Below are positions 30,025 through 40,920 of a stretch of DNA of 64,000 bases, one piece after another (within the stretch, counting starts at the first letter, position 1; each line of letters opens with the position of its first letter). This DNA comes from Certhia americana (taxonomy: Eukaryota; Chordata; Aves; Passeriformes; Certhiidae): the NCBI GenBank assembly GCA_018697195.1, contig JAGMWU010000027.1, positions 13,799,769-13,863,768 on the forward strand, written 5' to 3'. Under the pieces are notes generated by a model that was not told the origin of the DNA, made no database searches, and worked only from the letters and a program-made list of their open reading frames with translations. Position numbers and translations under genes: made by a program.

Positions 30025-32012
30025 GGATTCAGCCTCTTTCTCTCCTATAATTAATAAGGCAGCTCTTTTTTCCTCCTGATCTGCTTGATTGTTTCCTCTA
30101 ATTGAAAATTTAGTACCCTTTTGGTGGCCCTTTACATGTACTATGACAATCTTTTCTGGTTTTCTGATAGCACATAAAATTTGCCTTATTATTTCCTCAT
30201 GTTTAACCCTTTTCCTTGAGTATTATTAATCCCCTCTCTTCCCAATTTTTTTCAAATGTATGCACAACTCCGAAGGCATATTTAGAATCAGGATATATAG
30301 TCCCTTGGTGGTTATTTAGCAGTAACAAGGCCCTCAGCAGGGCATATAGCTCACAAGCCTGTGCTGACCAACTAGGACTCAATGCCCCAGATTCCAAAAC
30401 TTCTTCTGTGGCCCCATCTACCACCGCATACCCAGATTTCCTTTTTCCTTCTACTACTCTTGAAGATCCATCTCTAAACTATCTTTCTCCCTCTCCCAAT
30501 TCCTCTTCTTCCAAATCCATACAAATTTTAGTTTGGCTTTCTATTAAGTCAATACAATTATGAACAGGTTCTCTTTCAATCATTCCATATAAAAATTGGG
30601 CTGGGTTTTGAGACTATGTCATTTCTAATTCTAATTTTGGAGAATGGATTAATATGGCTTCATACTTTAATAATCTACTCTCCGTAAGCCATTTTTCAGC
30701 TTTCTGTTGTAATATTCCCTTTATGTCATGAGGAGGGATATACCTTGAGTATACCTCCCAAGGTTAGCTTGTTTGCTTCTTCCACCATCAGGGCAACAGC
30801 GACTATAGCTTGTATGCAAGTTGGTTACCCCCGACTGATGGGGTCCAACAATTTTGAAAAATACCCTACAGGCTTTTTCTGCCCTGCCCAACCTTGGGCT
30901 AAAACCCCATAGGCTATATGGACAGCCGTATCTATGAAGAAATAAAAAGGTTTCTTAATGTCTGGGAGGTTAAGAACAGGGGCTGTTACCAAAACTGCTT
31001 TCAGTTTTTAAAATTTCACTTCATCATCATTTACCCATTTTAATGTATTGCTTGTTAATTTCTCATATAGAAACTTAACTTTGCTACTATAATTTTCAAT
31101 CCATTGCCTACAATACCCCAGAAGTCCTAACAATTGCCTAACTTGTCTTTTGGTCCCAGGAGGAGGGAGAGCTAAGATTCTGTTTGCCTGATCAGGGTCC
31201 AGTTCCTTTGCTCCTCTACTCAACCAATGCCCCAAATATTTAACCTCTGATTCTACAAACTGTAATTTTGACTATGAAACTTTAAGTCCCTTACTTCACA
31301 AAAAGTTTAATAATGAAACAGTATCTTTCCTTACTTGCTCCATTGAGTTTCTTGCTATCAATAAGTCATCCACATACTGTAAAAGTTTTATTCCTTGGGA
31401 AAGAGTAAACTGCTCCAATAATTGTTCCAGGGCCTGCCCAAATAAATTTGGTGATTCTGTGAAGCCTTGAGGTAAAACTGACTACCTAAGTTTTGTTTCC
31501 TATTTGTTTCTGGGTCCTCCCATTCGAAAACGAAATAATCTCTACTCTGTTCATCTAACGGACAGGTCTAAAAAGCATCTTTTAAATCTATCACGCTTAT
31601 ACTAGGTATACTGAGATGAAATTTGATTTAATAGAGTATATGGGTTAGCTCCTATGGGGAAGCGTGTAATCATTTGCTGGTTTACTGCTCTTAGATCTTG
31701 CACTAGCCTGTATGACCCATCAGGTTTTTTGACAGGGAGTATTGGGGTATTATGTGGTGACATACAAGGTTCTAAGACTCCTTGCTGAATTAACCTTTGA
31801 ATTATAGTTTTTAAACCCTCCCTTCCTTCAAGTGATAATGGATATTGCTTGACCCGAATAGGGTATTTAGGGTTCTGGAGGGAAATTTTGATGGGAGGAA
31901 TGTCCATTCTCCCTACATTCCCTTCACTATACCATACATTCTGATTTATTTCCAATTCATCAGCCTGGGTCAAAGGACAGAGTTTGACCATAAGTTTCTG
32001 ATTTTCTACCAC
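30025..32012 (-). pseudogene. pol: Reverse transcriptase-RNase H, provirus C
   Basis: This region is decayed into several frames. At 31,602-32,012 the start of the polymerase is read (GVLEPCMSPHNTPILPVKKPDG, YRLVQDLRAVN). YVDD lies at 31,365-31,376, the thumb at 31,008-31,235, and RNase H at 30,203-30,480 (SAQACELYALLRAL, DSKYAFGVVHTF). Stops near 31,500-31,600, 30,600-30,750 and 30,200 break it. Order and motifs match provirus D throughout. Confidence 0.8.
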
Positions 32013-32130
32013 TAAATTAATTTCTAATTCTACTATAAGATCTCACCCTAAAAGGTTATAATCTGCTTTTGGAACTATTAGAAATTTTCCTAACCTATAT
32101 CTATGAGCAGTCTCTAATATCTTTTGTCAC

Positions 32131-32319
32131 CTATGCTTTAAAGGGTTCTCCTTTTGTTCTTACTACCATCGTGTGGCCTTTACTGGAATAGCAACCAGTG
32201 GGTAATTTTTGACTAGTCCATCTCTCTGCCCCGGTATCCACTAGGAATGCTTCTTCCTCTCGGTGGGGACCTAGTTTTAATTTTACTAGGGGCTCCTGAG
32301 ATGTTCTGGTCCCCCACAA
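32131..32319 (-). pseudogene. pro: Protease fragment, provirus C
   Basis: The frame reads EAFLVDTGAERWTSQ, keeping the DTG active-site triplet, then KGEPFKA. It stops at 32,131, short of a full protease (about 100-125 residues). The corresponding site in provirus D has lost its glycine. Confidence 0.75.
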
Positions 32320-32374
32320 GATAGAGTCCCTGACCCTCCTAGTCTTCCTTTAACATTAGTTCATCCGTTTTTTT

Positions 32375-33898
32375 TCTACAGTTCCTCTTCAAGTGTCCTC
32401 TCTTCCTACAGTAAAAACACTCAATTCCTTTTTCTTGATTTTCCCTTTAGGGTTTCTTTTCCCCAGAGGGAGGGTCTTTTTTCCTGACGTTCTGTCCTAA
32501 TTCCCTTCTGACCCTCTCCTACATCATCTACTAGAATTTTAGCCTGTTTCTTCTGACTCTCTTCATCCCTACGTACATACACCTTCTGAGCTTCCCTTAA
32601 AAGTTCATCCAACCCTCTATTCTGCCAATCTTCTATATTTTCCAATTTCTTTCGAAATGACCCATGACTTAGCCACAAACTGGGTTCTCAACAGTGCTTA
32701 CCCCCACCGGGATAGCCAGGTCCACCCCTGAATACAGTTGTAGGCTCTTTCTTAATCTCTCGAGCCAGTCGGTAGGGGTCTCATCTTTTTTCTGATGCTC
32801 ACTAAAAGCTTTGTTAATATTCTGGCTCCTTGGGACTGCTTCCCTAATCCCTTGGCTCATGATATCTCTTAAATCAACCATATTAGCCCGGTCCCTATCA
32901 TTTTGATTGTTCCAATTGGGCCTTTGGTTAGGCCACTTTTGATCTGTTGCGGGCCCATGTTGATGCCTTTGATCTCAATTACGCATTCCCGCTCTCCTTA
33001 TCATCTCTCTTTCTTCTGCAGTAAGTAGGATCCTTAGTATGGCTTGGATCTCATCCCAGGTATAGATACTGGGTCCAAGGAATTGATCCAGCCTTTCTGA
33101 CACTCCAAAGGGATCCTCCAGGAGATTACCCATTTCTTTTTTAAACTCCCTCACATCACCTGAATTTAAGGGTATGGATACAAACCCTAGTCCCCCTTGA
33201 TTTCCCCCCATGGCTACTTCTCTCGAAGGTAACAGGTTAGCTTCCTCATTCAATGTTTCTATCTCTTCTCTTTTTGCCCTTCCCCTAGTTCTCACTCCAG
33301 ATCCTGATTCTGAAACAGGGGCTGAGGGGCTGGGAGAAGGGGGCAAAGAAGGGTAAAGCTCCCTTTCCCTAACTTGTCCCCTCCTGGGACCAGGCAAAGG
33401 GGAGGATGGGGGTGAAGACTGGGGGTCTGGGGGTAAGGGATTGGGGATAAGAGCGTAGGGAGGAGGAGAGGAATGTTCTACAGGATCCCAGGAATTCTTT
33501 TCTTTTTCAAATTTCTTTTTATCTTTTAGAGCAAATATGTATGTTCTAGCAGAGGACATAATCTATAAGCTAGCATATTCGCTTTCCTCCAAGCTATAAG
33601 GTTCTTTACAGTTGACATAGATGTTTAATGCTTGGCAAATCCAGTCATCAAAAAACCCAAAAATGGGCCAAAAAAGATTATCTGCTATGATTTGCTTCCC
33701 TCCCCATACTTCAGTACAGTAATGCACCATTTTCTCCTTACTTTTTTCTCTGCATGATGGCCAATTGTTCCAATGTTTAATCATTAACCCTAGTGGACTG
33801 TCCATTGGTATATCTGGTAACGTGCTCCTCTCATTTTCTGTGGGACCTCTCCGTGGGTTCCCACTTGGGCCAGAATTTATACTTTTTTTCTGTCCCAT
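32375..33898 (-). pseudogene. gag: Gag, provirus C
   Basis: Gag starts at an ATG at 33,898 with MGQKKS, a plausible myristoylation site. Matrix is read to a TAG at 33,563-33,565, where provirus D reads through. The same frame resumes with a proline-rich linker holding the budding motif PPPYAL (about 33,460), then capsid (PLNSGDVREFKKEMG, LGPSIYTWDEIQAIL). Further stops lie at 32,975 and 32,669. A shifted frame carries the DELLREAQKVYVRR part, and a zinc knuckle CFYCRKRGHLKRNC lies at about 32,375-32,418. The gene has at least three stops and one frameshift. Confidence 0.85.
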
Positions 33899-34297
33899 CC
33901 TCGCAGGGTGCCTTCTTTCACTCCTCAAACCTCTTGCTTCCCTCTGTCAGTGGCCAAGTCCCTCGAGGGAGATTGGAACCGCACTTATAGAAGGTCCACA
34001 CTCACTTTGCAGTATGCACTGCCTCTCATTCACTCACACACCCAAGGTATCGTTTTTCCCAACCAGACAGGAATTCCTTAAATACTTACAGTCCGACGCC
34101 TTTGCCTGAGTCTTCGTGCACAAAGATTATGGGACTGTAATACTGCGGTCAGGGGAGCTCAGGTTTCCTTGCTTACCACGCTCAGAATTTCCAGGTTTGT
34201 GTGGTTATAGTGAACTGGCAGTGAGACCCTCTACTCCAGGGTCATCCAAACATGGGGCGCCCTCTCAGAGTGGGGTCCATGCACCAGGTTGACTGTA

Positions 34298-34315
34298 TCA
34301 CGTCGAGTTCACCAA
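34298..34315 (-). other. Primer-binding site of provirus C, tRNA-Trp type
   Basis: Minus-strand TGGTGAACTCGACGTGAT differs at two positions from the tryptophan tRNA primer site used by avian leukosis-type viruses (established knowledge). It lies five bases from the LTR end. Confidence 0.65.
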
Positions 34316-34320
34316 AATTT

Positions 34321-34833
34321 GTTATAAATGCGCAGAGCCAATTTACAATTAATAAATTTTAATGAGAATGGCAAGCAAGCAGCATTGGGAGGCTGTTAGT
34401 CTGCGCTCTAACAAGGCTCGCAAATTGCATCTGCAGTGTCTTGGTTTTATACTGTCGCAGGTCTCGCTTCCCTTCAGTTCCCGCCTGGTTTTGTTTCTTC
34501 AGTTTTTCTTCTTCAAGATTGTATTGCGCAGACTCTCCGCTGTTGCTAGGGCGTCTTCTTCCCTCTTTCGAGGATTCCTGGATGAAAGAGACTTATATTC
34601 TTCAATTACCTTGCGTTCCACTTTCCTTTAGCAGAAGTGTAAGTTACTAAAGCATCAAGCAAGCAAAAAAAAGCAGCTAATCCTATAGAAATAATCACAT
34701 CCTGTTTCATCCTCTCTCTATCTTTATTTAGTATTGCAGCTGGACTTCTCTATTGTGACTTTAGCTACCTTGCAAATTTTGCCTCAACAGAGCTGACATT
34801 TATCAAACACGAATCACGTACGCATATTTTACA
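34321..34833 (-). mobile_element. LTR shared by provirus C and an upstream env tail
   Basis: It is 513 bp, beginning TGTTATAAATGCG on the plus strand and ending CATATTTTACA. AATAAA is on the minus strand (AATTTATTAA near 34,350). On one side lies a primer site and gag (34,315 and below), on the other a polypurine tract and env tail (34,834 and above). It is therefore at once a 5' LTR and a 3' LTR. Confidence 0.8.
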
Positions 34834-35044
34834 ATCCCCCATTTCCTTTTTTATCAATTTCCCTGATTCGTGTTTCTAATTTTAAAACTGCTGCTCCAGC
34901 AGCACTAATGATTGGAGTGGTTTCTTTGATTATCATCAACTTATGGGTTGTTCCATTCCGAGCGAACTCTGGGTCCATTGGCACTGCTGATATTTGCATC
35001 CCTTGAATTACTGAGTGGATTAACCTTATTAAGCATGGTATCAC
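34834..35044 (-). pseudogene. env: Env C-terminal tail and polypurine tract of a second provirus
   Basis: Minus-strand GGAAATGGGGGAT (34,834-34,846) is a polypurine tract. Upstream, a 71-residue frame reads CLIRLIHSVIQGMQI and PMDPEFA, matching the env tail of provirus E (IQGMQV, PLDPELA near 51,170-51,200). The rest of this provirus is missing above 35,045. Confidence 0.7.
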
Positions 35045-35066
35045 ATAGTTTACAATAAGATAACCA

Positions 35067-35473
35067 TGTCATAAACCAGAGCACTGGAGAATAATAAGGG
35101 AATAATGTGTCAAGCTTGAGAAGAACATGTTAAATCCTTATCAGAGGATGTAAAAAACCAAGATGAAGATACCAGAAGAAATAAAATATATTGACCAGAT
35201 TCACAGGATGTCACGTAGATGAGTCAGAATGCAAAGAAACCAAAAAAAGAGTTCCTGAAACATCAAAAACTAACAAGAATGTTTGAATAATGTATGAAGC
35301 ACATGAATATGCATGTACCTCAGTAATGTAACAGTATATAGATAACACTGTCCAAATTTACCAGGGTGTTTTTGGGCAAATAACCAGAAACACCTCAGCG
35401 TCCTGAACGTTGTCTTTTTTTATCCCTTAATAAACTTTAAAGCAATTCTGAAACATGACCTTCATTTTTCACA
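35067..35473 (+). mobile_element. Probable solo LTR, plus strand
   Basis: It has TG...CA ends (TGTCATAAACC to TCATTTTTCACA), a TATA-like GTATATAGA near 35,332 and AATAAACTTT near 35,429 in the right order. No convincing target duplication was found, so the edges are provisional. Confidence 0.5.
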
Positions 35474-35484
35474 ATGAGAAGTAA

Positions 35485-35898
35485 TGTTATAAATTTTTCA
35501 CCACAATCAGGTTGGTCAATCAATAAGGCAATTTATTAATTCATTGATAGGGTCCAAGCAAGCCAGCCCTGGGGGATGTGGGGGTCTCCGCTCTACCAAC
35601 ACATCCATCCTACCCTCGGTCACTGCCCCTTTTATAGGCAGTTTCTCATTGTGCTGTGTCATGCTTTTCATGCTTACTGTGCTGGGGTGCAAGTCTGAAC
35701 AAGCCTGAACATGTAGGCTAGTTTACAGTCTCTTCAGCAAGCAGCAGCAGTCACACGCCCCCACCAGGTTAGGACAAGAGCCTAACACTTCACTAGGCCA
35801 CACTCCCAGCTAGAAGGCAGCAGCAGCAGCAAGTCTCTACATGTTCGCACAAACCCTAGTAGTAACCAGTCTTTGCACTGCTTTTGCAGATTCCCCTT
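35485..35898 (-). mobile_element. LTR, minus strand, R-U5 part (split by family-2 LTR)
   Basis: It starts TGTTATAAATTTTTCACC, with AATAAA (TTTATTAATTC near 35,531) and a TATA box (CCTTTTATAGGC near 35,630) on the minus strand. Its other end lies past the family-2 LTR, at about 36,657-36,695. Confidence 0.55.
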
Positions 35899-36651
35899 TG
35901 TCTTGGTTTGGAAAGACAGGGGTGTCTGCTAGGAACCAAAAAAAAATGGAAACTTCCCTTGGGGTTTGTTATAATTCCAAAATTGAAGGGGAGGTCTCAG
36001 GCAACGATAATGAGGGTAGGAATAACAGTTCTTTACTAGTTAGTCTAACAAGGTAAATTAACAATAATAACTACAATATTGACAACAAACAGAACTAGAG
36101 AAGAAAAAGGGAAAAACAACAACCCAGTTACAGTTTTTCCTCTGGTAACCCCCCCACCCCCCTCAGTACCGTCACAAGCTAATAGAGCTGGCAGCAGCCC
36201 TGGGAGGATGAGATGATTCCGAGGGTTTACAGTGGCTGGAGCTGTTGGAAAAGTGTCCCGGCTGGCAGGGGCTGCAGAAACACAGCGTGGGGAGACTTTG
36301 AGCAAAACTGAAGAAACCGTGGGTGCAGGGCAGGGAGGAAACGGGTTCCCAAAATCCCAGGGGGCACACGAAGAGATGGTGGTCCGACGGAGTTCCAGGT
36401 GAAGGAATGGTGAGAGCTCTCCGCCACGCCGAGACGAGCAGACCCCTGGCAGCTTTCCTGGCAGCTTTCCCGCTTTCCCGAGAGCAGAAAACTGCCCAGG
36501 GCAAAGTGAAGATAATGCCTCCCTGTCTCTGCCCTTGCTGCTTCTTTTGTTTGGTCCCAAGCACCCATAAATACCGAGAAGCACCCAGCCATTAGCTTCT
36601 TAGCAACTTATGGGAAAAAATTCTATAAGAAAATAACCCAACCCCCTAACA
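35899..36651 (-). mobile_element. Solo LTR (family 2), perfect 5-bp duplication
   Basis: It is 753 bp, running from TGTCTTGGTTTGG to ACCCCCTAACA and flanked by CCCTT on both sides. A 5-bp duplication is usual for ERVL-type elements. Orientation is taken from the CCAAACCAAGACA end, typical of avian LTR 3' ends. Copies also lie at 53,132 and 58,340, with a fragment at 20,404. Confidence 0.88.
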
Positions 36652-36656
36652 CCCTT

Positions 36657-36695
36657 ATACATAAAAGTGGGTGCAATTCATAATTATTTGTTACA
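36657..36695 (-). mobile_element. Other end of the split LTR
   Basis: This is the short remainder of the LTR begun at 35,485, ending ATTATTTGTTACA. Assignment rests on position and TG...CA logic only. Confidence 0.4.
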
Positions 36696-36918
36696 TAGTG
36701 GAAAAAATACATAGTAGTAAAGTCAGTAATTCACACCAAAGGGATTCAAAACAAAATAATGAAATTATTATATGTTCCTTTGCTTTATATCCATGTTTTA
36801 CTTTAAGCTCAGTATTTTTGTTTATATAATTCACATGATTTGTTTCTATAATGACACGAATCACCATATAATATCTCACAGTAAAAGAAGCCCTTAAAAA
36901 CCCCTTTTCTTCCCCCAG
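36696..36918. other. No gene recognised
   Basis: AT-rich bases between two LTRs, with no motif or frame I can support. Confidence 0.35.
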
Positions 36919-37730
36919 TGTGAAATACAAAATTATGGTTCGTGTCAGGTAAATAAAAATAATTGGTGTAATTGTGATTGCGAAATATGTGTAATACAGC
37001 CATGGGACAGTTATAAAGATGAGTTATAATAAACATGGAAAGCAAAGCATGGAAGAAAGCCTTTGAACGACAATCGTTTGTTCACAATTAACTATTATAG
37101 ATCTTAGGTTGTTTTGTAGTAAGAATATGTGAATAATAACTTTTGATGTTGCTTTGACAAGAACTTTCTGCTTGTAATTAAGCTTTAAGTGGTTTTGTAA
37201 TAAGAACTTTTGAATTATAATTTTATAATATTGCTTTTTATTAAGGATTTTTAAATTGTAGATTTAGAATGTATAGCAAAAGAAGGAAGTAAGTCTATCT
37301 TAAATTCCTAACAAAATGGTGAGAAAAAAACCAAAACAAACCAGCCTGAGAAAAGAAGGACAAAGAACTCCTGACTAATGGCTTCGAAAAGGAAACCAGC
37401 TATCATCATCTGCTATATTCATCCTGGATGTACACCCTGGGAAAAATGGACCACAACGGACTATAGAAATTGTAAAGAAACCAGCTATCACTATCATTGA
37501 TAAATATCCTGAGGTATAGAATTGTGACGTAAAAACTGGAATTAGAAACTGCTGAGAAAGCCTATGGATATACATATAAATACCAGCAAGCCTCAGCAAT
37601 TGGTATGCAGTTGGAGGGAAAGCTCCCACTACTGCACCCAGCGCTACTTTCTTTATATTTTTACGATATTAGTTAATAAATTGAATTACTGCTTGATATA
37701 TTGGCTGAGTCAAGCTTCTCATTTTTAACA
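36919..37730 (+). mobile_element. Solo LTR (family 3), plus strand
   Basis: It is 812 bp, from TGTGAAATACAAAATTATGG to CTTCTCATTTTTAACA. TATA (ATATAAATACC near 37,575) precedes AATAAA (37,675-37,680), fixing the orientation. The flanks show no clean duplication. Confidence 0.8.
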
Positions 37731-37844
37731 CCAACCCCTCCTTCCTCCCCACTGACAGTGCAGGGGACAGGGCATCAGGGGTTTGGTCAGTTGGCACCTG
37801 AGGTTTTCTTCTGCTGCTCCAGGAGAGGAGTCCTTTCCCTGTGC

Positions 37845-38460
37845 AGCACGGAAAAGACTCTCCAATAATTAAAGTTAGAAAGTGGTATGTTTACTGACAG
37901 CACTGGGAACATGGGGAGTAGCCTCCCAAAGAAGTATGTGAAATTAATAGAGCTCCTGCTCTCCATTTATTCACAAAAATCTTACATATTTGTATAATTA
38001 CCCAACATGCCTATACATATGCATGACCTGACCTGGCCTACCCCTGCTTCGTATTGAAATGAGTTTAAAGTCCTTTCATGTTTGTGCAGTCCTTTGCTCA
38101 AAATGGGTTGGTGGGTTTCAAAATGAGCCAGTGGTCTTCTGGGATGAAAACAGGGACATCTTCATGGGAAACTTTTCCCTTTTGTCCTATTGTCAGGCTT
38201 TCTGGTCTCTTGGCCATAGTCCAAGTTCCCCAGACTGGTTCTGGCTGGTTTTGGGGCCCAGGTTGCAGTTATGGTTTCTTTATCTTTACAATGCTCTATC
38301 CTCCCTATCCTGCTTCTACAAATACAACAAAGTCAAGCAAATAATATATTGTCTTAGCTTTAACTAGCTCCATCTGCTTAATAATTAACCATTCTACATT
38401 GCGTCTACTCTTCTAGCTAAACTCTTAACTCTTCTAATTATTTTAGGCCCTTGATTTACC
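37845..38460 (-). mobile_element. LTR (family 1), diverged, minus strand
   Basis: Reverse-complemented, its end (TAAACATACCACTTTCTAAC ... GGAGAGTCTTTT) matches 1-40 and 2608-2650, and an upstream part matches the ATATGCATTTGTAT region near 2495. The high edge is approximate. The 37,731-37,844 stretch before it is unassigned. Confidence 0.6.
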
Positions 38461-39041
38461 TGCTACCCTGTGGGCTCCTTCCCAATGGGAGACAGTTCTC
38501 CGTGAACTTCTACAGCACGATTCCAGTCTCACAAGCAGCAGTCCTCCCAAAACTGCTGCAATGTGGATCATGAAATAAAAAAGGGCCAGGAGACCAGCTC
38601 CTTTTAAATGGCCTTTATTGAAATCAGCTCTTTGGGGTGGGAGCCTGAGGGGTCGCGCACATCGCCGCTGCTCCCATGGACGATGCAAAGGAGGAGGAGT
38701 GTAGCAGCTTTACCTCAGGACAGAGCTGGGGCTTCCATCCTCACAAGAGTCCTCAGGAAGACGACTGCTTGCTCGCAGTCCAGGGGTGTCACTCTGGTCG
38801 TCTCCCATTCAGGTTATGGTGACCACATTGCGAATTGAATAATGCCGTGGGAGGATTGCTCAGCCTTTTCTCAGGTGTAGTATGCTGTTGGTTTTTCGAG
38901 ATGTCATGTAGCCTCGTTGTTCTAGAGGCATTGTGTGTCAAATAGGCTCTTGCGCCCTTCATTTGCATATTCGCGGTAGTTGTCTCCCCCTCCTTAGTGG
39001 CGGGCACCATTTTGGGGAGCAGCGGTGGCATTTCCCGACAG
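38461..39041 (-). mobile_element. Possible LTR of another family, minus strand
   Basis: Reverse-complemented, it starts TGTCGGGAAATGCC (ending 39,041) and carries TTCAATAAAGGCC near 38,610. The 3' edge could not be set. Open frames here have no recognisable content. Confidence 0.35.
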
Positions 39042-39240
39042 GATAGGGAAAGTACAGTTGGGGGGGAGGGCGCAAAGTAATTTATTCTGTTAACAATTAA
39101 CACGAGATTTGACTTACAGACTTAGGAACAGCATCAACCAACAACTAATTTAATAAACTTAGGAACTTATTACAACCAATTTAGCAAACTCAGGAACCCA
39201 TTCCTAACACAGCTACAGCTTCAGAGTTTCTGATACATCT
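39042..39240. other. No gene recognised
   Basis: A short AT-rich stretch with words like TTAGGAAC recurring two or three times. Confidence 0.3.
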
Positions 39241-39308
39241 TGTTAAAAATGAGGAGCTTGACTCAGCCAATATATCAAGCAGTAATTCAATTTATTAATT
39301 AATATGGT
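39241..39308 (-). mobile_element. Family-3 LTR, part 1 (split by provirus D)
   Basis: TGTTAAAAATGAGGAGCTTG to AATTAATATGGT is the end of a family-3 LTR. Its continuation is at 49,729, on the far side of provirus D. ATGGT is repeated at both junctions. Confidence 0.85.
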
Positions 39309-39802
39309 TGTTATAAGTTTGGAGAGCAAAGAGCCAGAGTCAATGCCAATGTAACAATTTATATTTATTGTAGCAAGCAAACAGCAAGCAAGACAGTGCT
39401 GTGTGACTGGCGGGGTCTCTGCCCCTGCAAAAATGGCCAGCCCGCTTCTCTCCCGGACCCCGGAGTTCTTGTAGTCCCTTCATTTCTGGCTTTTACGTCA
39501 CTTTGGTTATACTCTGCGTCTGTGTAACTTGTTACTAGGGGGTTGTAGTCTGCCTCTTGGTGGTCGTAGGGAGGAAGGTGCTCTTCTTCCTCACAGCTTA
39601 GTTCATGTATCAGCAATGCTTTTAATTCCATATTTGGCTAATGCAGTGAGTATACAAATTATGCTTAAGTCAGCAAAGTTGCTTAACAGGAAGCCTTGTG
39701 GCTTCCGTTAGTCCTGCTTATCAGGCTTCCTTAGTTCCCAATATCTCACTTAACCCTTTCATTCCCTCGTTGTTATGAACAAATTTTTAGGCATCTATTA
39801 CA
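39309..39802 (-). mobile_element. 3' LTR of provirus D
   Basis: It is 494 bp, from TGTTATAAGTTTGG to GGCATCTATTACA. AATAAA is on the minus strand (TTTATTG near 39,363). Confidence 0.9.
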
Positions 39803-39813
39803 GTCCCCCCTTG
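39803..39813 (-). other. Polypurine tract of provirus D
   Basis: Minus-strand CAAGGGGGGAC directly precedes the LTR start TGTAATAGATG. Confidence 0.75.
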
Positions 39814-39899
39814 TTCTCTTCTTAATTTTGTTCATTAAAATGTAATAATTCTCTATGACTTAGGACAAGTGTTTCTCCTATTTCTGGGTCACCCTGGAT

Positions 39900-40585
39900 T
39901 TATTCATATTTGGCTCTAACAAGCACCAAATGGGCTGCTTCTAGTCTTCTTTTTACAATATTTATTAGTTTGTTAAATACGCAGGGCCCAAAGGTCAGCC
40001 CTAATATTAGGAATATCAACGGCCCAGCTATTGTCAACAGCAATGTGGTTAGCAAAGGGGAACTATTGAACCAAGATTCATACCAAGTTTGTTGTGCTTC
40101 TCTTTCCTTTTTTCTTCTCTCTAATCCTTCTCTCAATTTAGCCATCGTATCCCTAACAATTCCAGTGTGGTCAGCAAACATTCTTCCCTGAGTGTGGTAC
40201 ACAGTCCTCCCTGTTGTAAGAATAACAAGCCTAATCCCCTCCTACTTTGGAGTACTACTTCTGAAAGGGATCTTACAGATTTTTCTAGGGCAGTGATGGA
40301 CTGTTCAATTCGGGCCAGATCTTCATCTACAGCCATCCATAATGAGCTAAATTCTTGATTTTGTTTTACCAGGGAGGTAACTCCAGTACCAACACCTGTT
40401 CCCCCAATGATCATTAAGGTAGCCATGGTTAAGGCTGTAAAAGGTTCTCTTTTGGCTAAGTGATGCTCGGGGGTAATTTGGGTTCTATAGACCTCTTCTT
40501 CAGAATGGTAAAGGATTTTTGGAACTATCATCGCTTGCACACAGAACTCGGAGGTCTCATTAAAGGACTCAAGAGAAATACATGG
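39900..40585 (-). pseudogene. env: Env transmembrane subunit, provirus D
   Basis: This part mediates membrane fusion in gammaretroviruses. Reading on the minus strand there is a fusion-peptide-like stretch (FTALTMATLMIIGGTG), a heptad region, an immunosuppressive-type segment ([12 protein letters not shown]) and the first cysteines ([12 protein letters not shown]6C). A frameshift lies right at the end of this cysteine motif near 40,190. The other frame then carries [14 protein letters not shown], a membrane span ([16 protein letters not shown]) and a cytoplasmic tail to 39,900. The LTR at 40,586 separates it from the surface subunit. Confidence 0.85.
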
Positions 40586-40920
40586 TGTAGATTCCCCTGT
40601 TCCTCCACCCCCCCACAAGCTGCCAGCTTAGATTTAGGGCGAGTATTGGAAGAAGGGAACTATAAAATAGGGTAGAGAGAGTTACAAAAGAGGCCCCCTT
40701 ACCCCAGGATGTATTCCAAGGCCTTTATTCCTTGAAGGGGATCCAGAGGCGAGAGAGAGGTCACATGGGGGGAGAGGGCATTTTATCACCTTTGGGGTTG
40801 GGGTCAGGTTACCTGGCTGATGGCCATAGGTCAGGAGAAAAGGGGGCAGGTAACCCAGGCCAGGTTACAGTTTCTGGGGGAGGGGCTTTGGGGGGGGACA
40901 TTCCCAAAAGGGATACAACA
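40586..40920 (-). mobile_element. Solo LTR (provirus A family) in env of provirus D
   Basis: It is 335 bp, from TGTAGATTCCCC to GGGATACAACA, close to the LTRs of provirus A. It is flanked by ACATGG and ACAAGG, a 6-bp duplication with one difference, as expected for class II elements. Confidence 0.88.

Larger units (their letters stand above)
27172..34833 (-). mobile_element. Provirus C: gammaretrovirus-like ERV with accessory frame
   Basis: In minus-strand order it reads LTR (34,833-34,321), a Trp-type primer site, gag, protease, pol, a cysteine-rich accessory frame and env. Env is cut at 27,171 by provirus B, and no 3' LTR is seen. A gag starting MGQKKS, the PPPY motif, a single CCHC knuckle and the HPQSSGIVERMN integrase block are gammaretroviral (class I). 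A solo LTR (28,788-29,243) interrupts integrase. Upstream, env-tail sequence joins directly to its 5' LTR. Confidence 0.88.

Noticed and set aside
36919..37730. Possible full provirus attached to the family-3 LTR
   Set aside because: Neither flank carries a primer site, polypurine tract or internal coding sequence, so it is a solo LTR.
38443..38838. Short frames with a hydrophobic segment, considered as a small membrane protein
   Set aside because: They lie across a probable LTR edge with no conserved start or partner; the hydrophobic run is short and isolated.
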